Shown here: piece by piece, positions 45,292 to 56,207 of the stretch
How the letters are laid out: every line of letters starts with the position of its first letter
How positions within the stretch are numbered: the stretch's first letter is position 1
Origin: an uncultured bacterium
Lineage (GTDB): Bacteria > Spirochaetota > UBA4802 > UB4802
Reading direction: 5' to 3'
Length of the DNA: 64,000 nt
NCBI GenBank assembly: GCA_937920495.1
Contig: CALEUQ010000017.1
Span: 29,769-93,768, forward strand
Translations under genes and position numbers: made by a program
The notes under the pieces: generated by a model
Told to the model about the DNA's origin: nothing
The model's input: only the letters and a program-made list of their open reading frames with translations
Database searches by the model: none

Positions 45292-46377
45292 ATGGCGCGC
45301 ATCTATAATTTTTCAGCGGGGCCTTCAATTTTGCCTTTACCAGCACTGGAAGAAGCACAGAGGGAGCTTGTTGAGTATAAATCAACGGGCATGTCGCTTA
45401 TTGAAATGAGCCACAGGGGCAAAATATATGATGAAGTGCATAATGAGGCAATAGCTCTTATTAAAGAGATTTTGCAGGTGCCAGATGAGTACGCTATTTT
45501 GTTCATACAGGGTGGTGCCACACTTCAATTTGGCATGATTCCCATTGCATTTCTTGGTTCTGGTAAGATTGCAGATTTTATTATCACTGGAACGTGGGCA
45601 AAGAAAGCGTATGAAGATGCAAAACTTATAGGCCAAGCACAAATAATCTGGGATGGTTCGTCAGAGAGGTATACCCGTATACCGTCACAGAGTGAATTAC
45701 GATTTTCCAGTAATGCCGAATACGTCCATATTTGTTCTAATGAAACCATAGATGGTATTCAGTGGCAGACAATGCCTGATACAGGCGGGAAGCCTTTAAT
45801 TGTTGACATGTCTTCTGATATAATGTCACGGCCAGTGGATTGGAATACAGTAAGCATGCTGTTTGCAGGTACCCAAAAAAATTTAGCTCCTGCAGGTATG
45901 GCATTGGTTATAATAAAGAAACAATTGCTGGAAAAAGCCAGAAAGGATATACCAGTATATCTGCGGTACGATGTACATGCAAAAGAAAATTCGCTGTATA
46001 ATACACCGCCAACCTTTACCGTATGGATGACAACATTAACATTGCGATGGATACAATCAATTGGAGGATTGCCTGAAATTGAAAAGCGCCGCGACCAAAA
46101 AGCTACCATGCTATACAGTGCAATTGATGCAAGCAATGGATATTACAGATGCCCCGTTGAAAAAAATAGCAGATCAAAGATGAATGTGGTATGGCGTTTG
46201 CCGGATGAAACGCTGGAAGAAAAGTTTGTAAAAGAAGCTGAAAAAGCGGGGTTAAGCGGTCTTCAAGGGCACCGTTCGGTAGGTGGACTTAGAGCATCTC
46301 TTTATAATGCAATGCCGGTTGAAGGCGTTAAAGCACTGATTGATTTTATGAATAACTTTATGCAGAGGAATGGATAG
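45292..46377 (+). CDS. serC: Phosphoserine aminotransferase
   Basis: MARIYNFSAGPSILPLPALEEAQ, GMSLIEMSHRG, GTQKNLAPAGMALVII. Confidence 0.95.
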   Translation: MARIYNFSAGPSILPLPALEEAQRELVEYKSTGMSLIEMSHRGKIYDEVHNEAIALIKEILQVPDEYAILFIQGGATLQFGMIPIAFLGSGKIADFIITGTWAKKAYEDAKLIGQAQIIWDGSSERYTRIPSQSELRFSSNAEYVHICSNETIDGIQWQTMPDTGGKPLIVDMSSDIMSRPVDWNTVSMLFAGTQKNLAPAGMALVIIKKQLLEKARKDIPVYLRYDVHAKENSLYNTPPTFTVWMTTLTLRWIQSIGGLPEIEKRRDQKATMLYSAIDASNGYYRCPVEKNSRSKMNVVWRLPDETLEEKFVKEAEKAGLSGLQGHRSVGGLRASLYNAMPVEGVKALIDFMNNFMQRNG

Positions 46378-46741
46378 TATGGATGAAAGAGCAATTATGT
46401 CTGAACACCGGCCCTGGGGTTTTTATGAGGTACTATCGGATACTGAAAATCACAAGGTAAAACGGATTACAGTATATCCTAACAAGCGCTTGAGCTTGCA
46501 GCGCCACAAAAAGCGAAAAGAACACTGGTTTTTTGTGTCTGGCCAGGGAGTGGTTATTCTTGATAAGAATGAAATACCGGTTACCACAGGTGTAAGTGTT
46601 GATATAGATTATAATATGATTCATAGAGTAGAAAATACTGGTACACAAAGCTTAGTGTATATTGAAGTGCAGCTGGGTGAATACTTTGGAGAAGATGACA
46701 TAGAGCGCATTGAAGATGATTATGGTAGAGTACAAAAATAA
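46370..46741 (+). CDS. Cupin, mannose-6-phosphate isomerase type II-like
   Basis: RPWGFYEVLSDTENHKVKRITVYPNKRLSLQRHKKRKEHWFFVSGQGVV. Confidence 0.88.
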   Translation: MDSMDERAIMSEHRPWGFYEVLSDTENHKVKRITVYPNKRLSLQRHKKRKEHWFFVSGQGVVILDKNEIPVTTGVSVDIDYNMIHRVENTGTQSLVYIEVQLGEYFGEDDIERIEDDYGRVQK

Positions 46742-46922
46742 TGTGTAACATTTTGCGTGATTGTTATTCTTATTCTAAAACCATGCGATTTAAATTTCAC
46801 ACATCATAAGATGCAGATAATATTTAGAATTTCATCATCTGCTCTTCCCATGCAACCAGAGGGAAGAGTATTGTGAAGAGTATTGTAAGGTAAAAAAATT
46901 ATTTTTTGGAGGATAGCGGTAC

Positions 46923-47849
46923 ATGATAAGCGTTCGGAATCTGGTAAAACATTATGGTGAAGTGAAGGCCGTTAACGGCATTTCATTCACAATCAGGAAA
47001 GGCGAGATAACCGGTTTGCTGGGCCCAAATGGTGCGGGCAAAACCACAACTTTGCGAATACTCACAGGCTATCTACAGCCAACCAGTGGGATAGTAAGTG
47101 TGGATGAGTTCCTTGTTGATGAAAACCCAATCGAAATAAAAAAGCGGATAGGTTATTTGCCCGAATCTGCGCCACTGTACCCTGATATGATGGTATACGA
47201 CTTTTTGCAATTTATGGCTGATATCAGGCAAATATATGATAAAGAAAAAATTAAGGATATTGCTATCCAGTGTGGAATAACTGAAGTAATGCATAAGAAT
47301 ATTAATGAGCTTTCTAAGGGGTATAAGCAGCGTGTGGGATTGGCACAGGCTATTCTGCATGATCCTGAGATACTTATCTTAGATGAACCAACCAACGGAC
47401 TTGATCCAAATCAAATTGTTGAAATTCGCGACCTTATCAAAGAGCTTGGCAAGGAAAAAACGGTGATACTATCAACACATATATTGCAGGAGGTGGAAGC
47501 TACCTGTAACAGGGTTATAATAATAGATAAGGGTGCGATAGTAGCTGATGATTCAACCAGTGAGCTTAAAAGTGCATCAGGAAAGGATATTCGTATTAAC
47601 TGTATCATTGGTGGTGTAACATTTGATGCAATACAGGATGCGTTAAAAAATCTGCAGGGGATTAAACTTGTACAGCATATACGTGATGCAGGGCAGCTAT
47701 GCCATATTCAGATTTTAACTGAAGCCAGTGTTGATTTGCGTCCTGCTGTGTTCAATTGTATAAAAGATAATGGCTGGACATTATATGAAATGACAAGAGA
47801 ATATAGAAGCCTTGAACATGTATTCCGTGAACTAACTGTAGGAGTGTAA
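46923..47849 (+). CDS. ABC transporter ATP-binding protein (GldA-like)
   Basis: LLGPNGAGKTTTLRILTGYL, LSKGYKQRVGLAQAILHDPEILILDEPTNGLDP. Confidence 0.94.
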   Translation: MISVRNLVKHYGEVKAVNGISFTIRKGEITGLLGPNGAGKTTTLRILTGYLQPTSGIVSVDEFLVDENPIEIKKRIGYLPESAPLYPDMMVYDFLQFMADIRQIYDKEKIKDIAIQCGITEVMHKNINELSKGYKQRVGLAQAILHDPEILILDEPTNGLDPNQIVEIRDLIKELGKEKTVILSTHILQEVEATCNRVIIIDKGAIVADDSTSELKSASGKDIRINCIIGGVTFDAIQDALKNLQGIKLVQHIRDAGQLCHIQILTEASVDLRPAVFNCIKDNGWTLYEMTREYRSLEHVFRELTVGV

Positions 47850-47859
47850 GGAGGATGAT

Positions 47860-48585
47860 ATGGAACAATTTAAGGATATAATGAAAGGTGCAATGCTCAT
47901 TGCAAAAAAGGAACTGGCAGGATATTTTTCAACGCCAATAGGATATATTGTTATCTCTGTGTTTCTGGTTATAGCTGGATTTTTATTCTTTTCCACATTC
48001 TTTTTATATGGTCAGGCTGAACTGCGAGCATATTTTGAGTTGCTGCCGCTTCTATTTGCATTTGTGATACCAGCTATAACGATGCGTCTATTTTCTGAAG
48101 AACGCAATACCGGTTCGTTTGAGATGCTTATGACTTTGCCACTTTCCACAGTACAGGTGGTCACAGGCAAGGTAATTGCTGCTACAGTGTTTGCAAGCAT
48201 CATGGTAGCACCAACGTTAGTGTATGCTGTCTCAGTTGCATTTGTTGGTTCGCTTGATGTTGGTCCTGTTATTGGCGGCTATCTTGGTGCGGTACTTCTG
48301 GCTGCGTCGTATGCGTCGATTGGTGTATTTGCATCGTCAATGACTAAAAATCAGATTGTTGCATTTATCATAGGATTTGCTATTTGTATAGTACTATCGC
48401 TCATAACTAAGTTTTTGTACTTTATTTCCCCAAAAATAGTTTCGCTTTTTGAGTATATAAGTGCTGACTACCATTTCCAGAATATTGCCAGGGGCGTGGT
48501 GGATTCACGAAATATTATATATTTTACTTCGGTAATTGTATTAAGTTCAATGGCAAGCATATATCAGCTGGAGGTGAGGAGATAG
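47860..48585 (+). CDS. ABC transporter permease (GldF-like)
   Basis: Six hydrophobic segments; MRLFSEERNTGSFEMLMTLPLSTVQVVTGK motif; position after the ATPase. Confidence 0.9.
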   Translation: MEQFKDIMKGAMLIAKKELAGYFSTPIGYIVISVFLVIAGFLFFSTFFLYGQAELRAYFELLPLLFAFVIPAITMRLFSEERNTGSFEMLMTLPLSTVQVVTGKVIAATVFASIMVAPTLVYAVSVAFVGSLDVGPVIGGYLGAVLLAASYASIGVFASSMTKNQIVAFIIGFAICIVLSLITKFLYFISPKIVSLFEYISADYHFQNIARGVVDSRNIIYFTSVIVLSSMASIYQLEVRR

Positions 48586-48587
48586 TT

Positions 48588-50732
48588 ATGGATAAAAGGA
48601 AAATTGTAGATAATGTACAAAAGCTAAAAAATCATATTAGTACACTATATACACAGACATTACAAAAACTAAAAACACAAACTAAAACAGTCGATGGTGA
48701 AAAACATAAGAGCTATTCGCATTTTATGCTCTATGGTGTGATCATTATTTTAATTAATTTGGTTGGGCTTACGTTATATTTCCGACTGGACCTGACAACA
48801 AACAGCGTCTATTCGCTATCTCCCATAAGTAAAGAAGTGGTGTCAGGGCTGGAAGAACCGTTAACTATAAAGATATTTTTTAACAAGGACCTTCCCGCAC
48901 CATACAATGCGGTGTACCGTTATCTGCAGGACCTCATGGTAGAATACGATAATGCCGGCAACAGGTATTTCAATTATGAGTTTGTTGATGTTGAAAAACA
49001 GAAGGATGCTGCTTCTGATTTTGGGATTTATCCCGTGCAGATACGGGAAATACGAAATGATCAGGTAAAATTTAGAAATGCGTTTATGGGACTTGCAATT
49101 ATCCATGGCGATCTGATAGAAAAGATAGATTCTATCACTGAACCCGAAGGACTTGAATATCGCATCACAACGTTAATCAAAAAGATGAATGGCAAGATTG
49201 ATTCATTGCTAAAATTAAAACAACCTATTACTGTTACATTATATGCAAGCAGCAATCTTCCTATACCGGGTATGCAGAATCTGAATGAACGGATATATAC
49301 TGAAGTACAGAAATGCAATATCCGCAATTACAATAAAATACAGTACCGGTATGTTGACCCGGTGCAAAACCCACAAGCTATTTCTCTGGCTCAGATGTAT
49401 GGATTGCCAATGCTTAAATGGCCACGATTTACCACAATGGAAGGGAAGACCGTTGAACCAGGCGAAGGCATGGTTGGCATTGTGGTGGAGTACAATAATA
49501 AATTTGAAACAGTGCAGATCCTTACACGCTCTATCTTTGGGCAATATGCCATTGGTGATTTAACACGACTGGAGGATACACTGAATGCGGCTATTGATAA
49601 TCTTATAAGCATTAATCCAAAGGTGGGGTATATCACTGGCCATGGTGAACGCGACATTAATGATGAACAAAATGGTGCGGCACAATTTAGAAAAATGATT
49701 AGCGATATGTATGATCTGATACCCATAGACATTACTAAAGACGAAATACCAAATGATATTGCAACCATCATTATTAATGGCCCACGTTCAATGTACAGTG
49801 AATATGAATTATTTAAGATTGACCAGTTTTTAATGAACGGCGGCAGTGCTGTTATATTGTTAGATTCATACGTGGAACAGCAAATGCAGGGAATGCAGAT
49901 GTTTCAGCGTCCGCCTCAGGCAATACCCGTATTCACAGGTCTTGAAGGGATGCTTGCGCATTATGGCGTAAGGATTGGCCGTGATATAGTGATGGACAAG
50001 CAGTGCTTCATTGCTCAGCAGCGTGGGTTAGGTGAGTTAACAATATATTTTGCGCCAATGATTTCTGAAGAAGGATTGTCAAAGGATAGCGAAATCACAA
50101 AATATTTAAAAAAGATTGTATTTTTAAAAGCTTCATCTATCTCAATTGATGAAGCAGTACTTAAAGAAAATAGAGCATCAGTACAATATATTGTTAAATC
50201 GTCACCTTATAGCTGGTTGCAACAGGGCAATGTCAGTTTTATTCCATGGGGTGCTAACCCACCACAGGATTCAGCCCTCAAGCAGTATGCTATGGCGGTT
50301 TTGGTGCAGGGAAATATCAAAAGCTATTTTGCTGACAGGGTACCACCGATTGATACAAACAAAACAAAGGGTAAGGAATTTGTACAACTGGCTACTTTAA
50401 AACAGAGTGTGAAACCGGTTAAGCTGTTTGTGGCAGGTACCTCTGAGATAACAGGGAGGAACATTATTGATGAAGAAGGAAAATCGCCCAATGCAGTGTT
50501 TATGCACAATGTGATTGATTATATGCAGGGCAACTATGCTATTCCACAGATGCGAAGTAAGGGCCTATCGTTCAATCCAATTAAAGAAACATCTGATACC
50601 ACAAAAAGTGTTATCAAGGGCATAAATATTGCCGGATTGCCTCTTTTAGTGATTCTTGCTGGTGTGCTGTATATGTGGCGCCGCAACATTCGCCGCAGGC
50701 GCATTGAAGAACAATTTTCAAGTATGAGTTAA
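48588..50732 (+). CDS. GldG-family ABC-associated membrane protein
   Basis: YSLSPISKEVVSGLEEPLTIKIFFNKDLPAPYN; C-terminal TM and RR-rich tail. Confidence 0.88.
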   Translation: MDKRKIVDNVQKLKNHISTLYTQTLQKLKTQTKTVDGEKHKSYSHFMLYGVIIILINLVGLTLYFRLDLTTNSVYSLSPISKEVVSGLEEPLTIKIFFNKDLPAPYNAVYRYLQDLMVEYDNAGNRYFNYEFVDVEKQKDAASDFGIYPVQIREIRNDQVKFRNAFMGLAIIHGDLIEKIDSITEPEGLEYRITTLIKKMNGKIDSLLKLKQPITVTLYASSNLPIPGMQNLNERIYTEVQKCNIRNYNKIQYRYVDPVQNPQAISLAQMYGLPMLKWPRFTTMEGKTVEPGEGMVGIVVEYNNKFETVQILTRSIFGQYAIGDLTRLEDTLNAAIDNLISINPKVGYITGHGERDINDEQNGAAQFRKMISDMYDLIPIDITKDEIPNDIATIIINGPRSMYSEYELFKIDQFLMNGGSAVILLDSYVEQQMQGMQMFQRPPQAIPVFTGLEGMLAHYGVRIGRDIVMDKQCFIAQQRGLGELTIYFAPMISEEGLSKDSEITKYLKKIVFLKASSISIDEAVLKENRASVQYIVKSSPYSWLQQGNVSFIPWGANPPQDSALKQYAMAVLVQGNIKSYFADRVPPIDTNKTKGKEFVQLATLKQSVKPVKLFVAGTSEITGRNIIDEEGKSPNAVFMHNVIDYMQGNYAIPQMRSKGLSFNPIKETSDTTKSVIKGINIAGLPLLVILAGVLYMWRRNIRRRRIEEQFSSMS

Positions 50733-50745
50733 ATTATGAAGAGGT

Positions 50746-51732
50746 GTGGCTATGCATAGTAAGAAAAATATTGTTATAAGTATTGTGGTTATATTTATTT
50801 TGGCTGCATACCTTATCATTAATAAACTGGTGACAAAAACAGTAGTTAAGTTGCCTGAAATAAAAGGTGCCATAACAGAGCTTGTTCTTAAAAAAGGTGG
50901 AGCGATAATACTGATAAAACAGGTGGGCGATAGCTGGAAGGTAAATGAATTTGATGGCGATAAGAATATTATTGCCAATATGACAAATAAAATAAAGGAC
51001 CTAAAGATAACCGATCTGGTAAGCGACAAACCACATTATGAACGATATGAACTTGATGATGACCACGCCGTACGAGTGCAGGCAAAGTGTAATGGCCAGA
51101 TTGTTCGGGATGTGTATATAGGCAAAAAGGGAAGTACCTATCGCCACACTTATGTTCGTTTTGAAGGAGATCCTAAAGTGTACCTTGCTGAAGATACACT
51201 TGATTCATACTTCAATAAAACTGTAGATGAATTACGCAATAAGGATATTGTCCAGCTTGATATTGCTAAAATCAATCTGGTCAAATTATGGTATAAAAAT
51301 ACAGCGTTAACATTACAAAAAATTATAGTAGAAAAGAAGAAAGAAGAATCTGGTAAGGATGCCCAAAAAAATACACAGGAAAAGCCAAAAGAAGAAGTTG
51401 AAAAGGAGGAACAGTGGATATCTAAAGAATATCCTCATGTTACACTGGATAATGATAAAGTGAAAGAGATATTATTTACGTTTGATCCTTTGAAAGCGTA
51501 TTCATTCCCTGATGTTGATACAAGATCATTGACGGGTAAGATAGCTTCGGTTGTAGTATCAGTAAAAAAGGATGATGATCCACAAAGAGCAGAAGACATT
51601 ACACTTACCATACATAAAGAATATGAAAATAACAGATACTTATGTACAAGCTCAAAAAGCCAGTATGTATTTACTCTTGACGAATGGCGCGCCAAAAGGT
51701 TGTTTAAGACTTTACAAGATATTAAAAAATAA
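50746..51732 (+). CDS. DUF4340-like protein
   Basis: N-terminal TM, repeated beta-rich pattern, location after gldG-like gene. Confidence 0.75.
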   Translation: MAMHSKKNIVISIVVIFILAAYLIINKLVTKTVVKLPEIKGAITELVLKKGGAIILIKQVGDSWKVNEFDGDKNIIANMTNKIKDLKITDLVSDKPHYERYELDDDHAVRVQAKCNGQIVRDVYIGKKGSTYRHTYVRFEGDPKVYLAEDTLDSYFNKTVDELRNKDIVQLDIAKINLVKLWYKNTALTLQKIIVEKKKEESGKDAQKNTQEKPKEEVEKEEQWISKEYPHVTLDNDKVKEILFTFDPLKAYSFPDVDTRSLTGKIASVVVSVKKDDDPQRAEDITLTIHKEYENNRYLCTSSKSQYVFTLDEWRAKRLFKTLQDIKK

Positions 51733-51802
51733 TAATCGTTGTGATGTGTCATCAGGATAATGATATAAATAAAGTATAACGTGTAAGGTGAAGTAAAAAA
51801 AA

Positions 51803-51839
51803 GCATCGGTGGGTTACTTTTATGGATACCTACTGATGC
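51803..51839. other. 12-bp stem hairpin (with two G-U pairs on RNA) upstream of the orphan gene
   Basis: GCATCGGTGGGT ... ACCTACTGATGC; A8 on the 5' side, so on the minus strand it would look like a terminator. Confidence 0.65.
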
Positions 51840-51872
51840 AGTAAAATATATTTAATAGCGGAGGAAATTGCA

Positions 51873-52349
51873 ATGTATATAGAAACTACTACTTGTATTT
51901 CTTACAATCACTTATCATTAGTTAAGCTTTATGCATTAGAGCATAAAATGTCGGTTAGTTCTTTCTTGGCACATCTTATTGCATTCGCAGTGCAATGCGA
52001 GAAATTAGATATACGGTGTTTAAAACGGTTAAGGTATAGAAAGCGTAATGGTGGCAGCTGGAAACGAGTACATTTAGTCTTATTTCAAGATGAATATGAA
52101 TATTTTTTGGATGTCAGGAAATTATGGAAGATGTCGATTGCAAACGTTATTGCGTATTGTCTGGATAATGTTTTGCAAGAATTTTTAAATTTTTTGACAA
52201 GAGTTGAACAGGATGAAGATTATTATACCGATAACTATCGATTAAAAGGCTATGCTTTTGACTTTTGCATAGAAGAAGAAGTGTTTTGCATTAAATTATA
52301 TTGGGGACCTCACCCTGAAATAATAAAAAAAGCATTACTCTCTGCATAA
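51873..52349 (+). CDS. Orphan protein, paralogue of 38560..39042
   Basis: ETTTCIS N-terminus and GGSWKRVHLVLFQDEYEYFLDVRKLWKMSIANVIAYCLDN block; good GGAGG ribosome-binding site. Confidence 0.78.
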   Translation: MYIETTTCISYNHLSLVKLYALEHKMSVSSFLAHLIAFAVQCEKLDIRCLKRLRYRKRNGGSWKRVHLVLFQDEYEYFLDVRKLWKMSIANVIAYCLDNVLQEFLNFLTRVEQDEDYYTDNYRLKGYAFDFCIEEEVFCIKLYWGPHPEIIKKALLSA

Positions 52350-52732
52350 AAGACACATTTTTTAATGAATTTATAAAAACCAGTTGTGAAGCCATTGCTT
52401 TTTAGGACATACGTATGTACAAACTGCTTTTATTTTATAAATGTCAAAACTGAAACCCCATTTGTAGAAGTGCCCTGAATAGATCAAAGAAAAGCTACAA
52501 AAATTTGTAATTAAATACCCCCGCCCCTTTTATAAAATATATAAAAATTAGAAATAAAAATTTGTATATGCTATATTCAATATAAATTAACAATGTTGTA
52601 TTGATAGTATCAATACATCCAACTTTATGTTGATTCAATAATGACAATGTTGTGTATTTTAAGTCTGAGTTAAGTTATAATAAACAAAACCGATGAGGCG
52701 GTACAAACACCATTCATGAAAGGAGAAATATA

Positions 52733-54079
52733 ATGGGTGATATTGAAAAATGGGAATATGAAAAAAAGAAGATTACTGCGCAGGAAGCAGCTAATTTTGT
52801 AAAATCAGGTGACAGGATATTTTATGGCGAATTTGTGTTATTCCCTGAAGCCATTGATGAGGCATTATCAAAACGTGTTGAGGAATTGCGGAATGTAGAT
52901 GTTCGCAGTGTGTGCTATATGCGTGTACCAAAAATAGTAGAGGCAGATCCAGAGCGAAAACATTTTATTTTGAATGACTTTCATTGTGGGACTATCTCAC
53001 GGAGATTGTATGACCAGCATCTTTGTAACTATATCCCTATTACATATCATCAGGGTCCACGGGTAATAAGAAAATATCTGGATTTTGATGTTGCATTTTT
53101 GACTGTTGGTCCCATGGATCCAAGAGGCTACTTTAATTACGGTCTTGCCAATTCAGTAACATCTGCAGTTGTAACAAAAGCAAAAAAGATAGTTGTAGAA
53201 GTTAATGAGCATGTCCCATACTGTTTGGGAGGTAACCAGGAATCGATTCACATTTCACGGGTGGACCATATAGTAGAAGGAAAGAATCTGCCGTTACCTC
53301 AAATACCGGCACTGGAACCAACTGATATTGATAAACAAATAGCAAAACATTTACTAGAACAAATTGAAGATGGATCGTGCCTGCAGCTGGGCATTGGAGG
53401 ATTGCCTAATGTTGTAGGTAAAATGATTGCTGAAAGCAACCTAAAGGATCTGGGAGTCCATACCGAAATGCTGGTTGATTCTTATGTTGATTTATATCAT
53501 GCAGGTAGAGTAACGGGTGCCAAAAAGAATATTGATAAATACAAGATGAGCTATACATTTGCAATGGGTACAAATAAATTATATGACTTTCTGCATCACA
53601 ATCCCACGTGTGCATCATATCCAGTAAATTATATCAATGACCCAAGAATTATAGCCCTCAATGATAAAGTGGTTGCTGTTAATAATGCTATTGCTGTAGA
53701 TTTGTTCAGCCAGGTGTGTTCAGAATCTGTTGGGATAGCTCATAAATCCGGTACCGGCGGGCAGCTAGATTTTATATTTGGGGCATTTAGCTCACATGGT
53801 GGTAAAGGGTTTATATGTTTATCATCAACATATAAAGATAAGCAAGGCAATCTTGTTTCACGAATTGTACCTACATTAGCTCCTGGTTCTATTGTAACTG
53901 TCCCTCGTTCTATAGTTCAATATGTTGTTACAGAGTATGGCGCAGTTCAGCTGAAGGGAAAATCAACATGGGAAAGGGCAGAGGCTTTGATAAGTATTGC
54001 CCATCCAGAATTTAGAGATGAACTGGTAAAAAAAGCTGAGGAAATGAATATATGGACACAAACAAATAAAATTGAATGA
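52733..54079 (+). CDS. Acetyl-CoA hydrolase/4-hydroxybutyrate CoA-transferase family protein
   Basis: [72 protein letters not shown]. Confidence 0.93.
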   Translation: MGDIEKWEYEKKKITAQEAANFVKSGDRIFYGEFVLFPEAIDEALSKRVEELRNVDVRSVCYMRVPKIVEADPERKHFILNDFHCGTISRRLYDQHLCNYIPITYHQGPRVIRKYLDFDVAFLTVGPMDPRGYFNYGLANSVTSAVVTKAKKIVVEVNEHVPYCLGGNQESIHISRVDHIVEGKNLPLPQIPALEPTDIDKQIAKHLLEQIEDGSCLQLGIGGLPNVVGKMIAESNLKDLGVHTEMLVDSYVDLYHAGRVTGAKKNIDKYKMSYTFAMGTNKLYDFLHHNPTCASYPVNYINDPRIIALNDKVVAVNNAIAVDLFSQVCSESVGIAHKSGTGGQLDFIFGAFSSHGGKGFICLSSTYKDKQGNLVSRIVPTLAPGSIVTVPRSIVQYVVTEYGAVQLKGKSTWERAEALISIAHPEFRDELVKKAEEMNIWTQTNKIE

Positions 54080-54108
54080 AAAAACGCCGGTTGAACACCG
54101 GCGTTTTT
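54079..54108. terminator. Bidirectional terminator between convergent genes
   Basis: AAAAAACGCCGGT-TGAAC-ACCGGCGTTTTT. Confidence 0.88.
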
Positions 54109-54113
54109 ATGTG

Positions 54114-56006
54114 CTATGCGCTCACTGTAATCTTTGAGAGCGCATCTTTAATTTCATCCAAAATTGCAGGATCATCGATAGTTGATGGTGTGGTATATGG
54201 TTTCTTATCAGCAATTTTGCGCATGGTGCCTCGCAAAATTTTTCCTGAACGAGTTTTTGGCAGGCGATGAACTATCAGTGTTGTTTTGTAACAGGCAACA
54301 GCGCCAATCTGGTCACGAACCATTTGTGCCAGTTCATTCTGGATCTCTTCATGGTTTTTTGTAGTACCTTCTTTTAATACAACAAAACCAACAGGTAATT
54401 GTCCTTTAAAGCTATCTTCCACGCCTATGACTGCACACTCAGCAACATCAGGATGTTTTGCAATAACTTCTTCCATGGCACCTGTTGAAAGCCTGTGCCC
54501 GGCAACGTTGATTACATCATCAATCCGCCCCATTATATAAAGGTATCCGTCTTCATCATAATATCCACCATCGCCTGTAAAGTAATATCCATCATAAATA
54601 TCCAGATAGGACTCACGGAACTTATCGTCGTTCTGCCATAATGTTGGCAATGTGCCTGGTGGGAGGGGAAGCTTTATAACTACAATACCTTCAGTTCCAT
54701 TTGGAAGCTGTTTCCCTTCATCGTTGATGATATGTACCTGATATCCAGGAACTGGTTTGGTTGGGGATCCTGCTTTAATAGGCAATAATTCAATGCCTAC
54801 ACAGTTTGCAGCAATAGGCCAACCGGTTTCAGTTTGCCACCAGTGATCAATAACTGGTTTTTTAAGTAAATCTGTTGCCCAGTAATATGTATCAGGATCA
54901 AGACGCTCTCCAGCCAGGAATAAATATTTAAATTGTGACAAATCATATTTTTTAAAATATTCGCCGCTGGAATCTTCTTTTTTTATTGCTCTGAAAGCAG
55001 TAGGAGCTGTGAATAATGCTTTAACCTTATGCTGTGAAATAACACGCCAGAACGCACCAGCATCAGGTGTCCCTACAGGCTTTCCTTCATATAGAATAGT
55101 TGTTGCACCATACATAAGTGGCCCGTAAACGATGTAGGAATGGCCAACAACCCATCCAACATCTGAAGCAGCCCACCATACATCACCAGGTTCAATCCCA
55201 TAAATATTTTTCATACTCCAGTGTAACGCAACAGCATGTCCGCCATTATCCCGTACCACACCTTTAGGAATTCCAGTTGTACCTGACGTATAAAGGATAT
55301 ACAAAGGATCAGTTGCTTCCACCGGTTCGCATTCAGCAGGTTTTACACCGCTCACAGCATCATCCCAGTCTATATCTCTTCCTGCAATAAGGGGAGCTTT
55401 CACCTGTGAACGCTGGAATATGATACAATGTTCTGGCTTATGGCTGGCTATCTCTATGGCTTTATCAAGCAAAGGTTTATATTCTATTACTTTTTTCCCT
55501 TCAATGCCACATGATGCTGATACAATAAGCTTTGGTTTGGCATCGTCGATACGTATGGCAAGCTCATTAGGTGCAAATCCACCAAAAACCACAGAATGAA
55601 TGGCACCTATTCTAGCACAGGCAAGCATTGCAACAGGTGCTTCAGGTATCATAGGCATATAGATGATGACCCGGTCGCCTTTTTTAATACCATATTTCTG
55701 CAATGCACCTGCAAATACTGAAACCTTATCCAGCATTTCCTTGTAAGTAAATGTGGCGATAGTATCTGTAACAGGACTGTCATATATAAGGGCAACCTGA
55801 TTTGCCCTGCCACTTTCCACATGGCGGTCAAGTGCGTTATAGCATGTATTGAGCTTTCCACCCACAAACCACCTATAAAATGGTTTGCGGGAATCATCAA
55901 GTACTTTGGTATATGGTTTATACCAGTGAATTGCTTTGGCAGCCTGGTCCCAGAATTTTTCAGGATTCTTAATAGATTCATCATACACTTTTTGATACAA
56001 ACTCAT
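54114..56006 (-). CDS. Acyl-CoA synthetase (acetyl-/propionyl-CoA synthetase family)
   Basis: YTSGTTGIPKGVVRDNGGHAVAL, WWQTETGWPI, GRIDDVINVAGHRLSTGAMEE, LPKTRSGKILRGTMR. Confidence 0.95.
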   Translation of the reverse strand: MSLYQKVYDESIKNPEKFWDQAAKAIHWYKPYTKVLDDSRKPFYRWFVGGKLNTCYNALDRHVESGRANQVALIYDSPVTDTIATFTYKEMLDKVSVFAGALQKYGIKKGDRVIIYMPMIPEAPVAMLACARIGAIHSVVFGGFAPNELAIRIDDAKPKLIVSASCGIEGKKVIEYKPLLDKAIEIASHKPEHCIIFQRSQVKAPLIAGRDIDWDDAVSGVKPAECEPVEATDPLYILYTSGTTGIPKGVVRDNGGHAVALHWSMKNIYGIEPGDVWWAASDVGWVVGHSYIVYGPLMYGATTILYEGKPVGTPDAGAFWRVISQHKVKALFTAPTAFRAIKKEDSSGEYFKKYDLSQFKYLFLAGERLDPDTYYWATDLLKKPVIDHWWQTETGWPIAANCVGIELLPIKAGSPTKPVPGYQVHIINDEGKQLPNGTEGIVVIKLPLPPGTLPTLWQNDDKFRESYLDIYDGYYFTGDGGYYDEDGYLYIMGRIDDVINVAGHRLSTGAMEEVIAKHPDVAECAVIGVEDSFKGQLPVGFVVLKEGTTKNHEEIQNELAQMVRDQIGAVACYKTTLIVHRLPKTRSGKILRGTMRKIADKKPYTTPSTIDDPAILDEIKDALSKITVSA

Positions 56007-56045
56007 AGACTTCCAATCCCCCTTTCTATGGATTCAATATTATGT

Positions 56046-56080
56046 GTGTAATTTTTTCCCCGCCGCAACCTTTGGCTGGG
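56046..56080. repeat. Short GC-rich hairpin related to the MITE core
   Basis: TTTTCCCCGCCGCAACCTTTGGCTGGGAAA; resembles the CCCCGCC...GGCTGGGG core of the other repeats. Confidence 0.5.
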
Positions 56081-56207
56081 AAATAAATTGATTGGCATCC
56101 AAATTATTTCTCTAAAAATATTTGTCAATGATAAATATATGTAGTATTACAAAAAAAAAGGAGCTTATCATGGAGTTTTAGGGAAAATGAACTAAAAAAA
56201 AGTAATA

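Noticed and set aside
46923-51732. Gld-type ABC cluster as evidence of gliding motility
   Set aside because: GldA/F/G plus DUF4340 clusters occur widely in non-gliding bacteria, so no special function is claimed.
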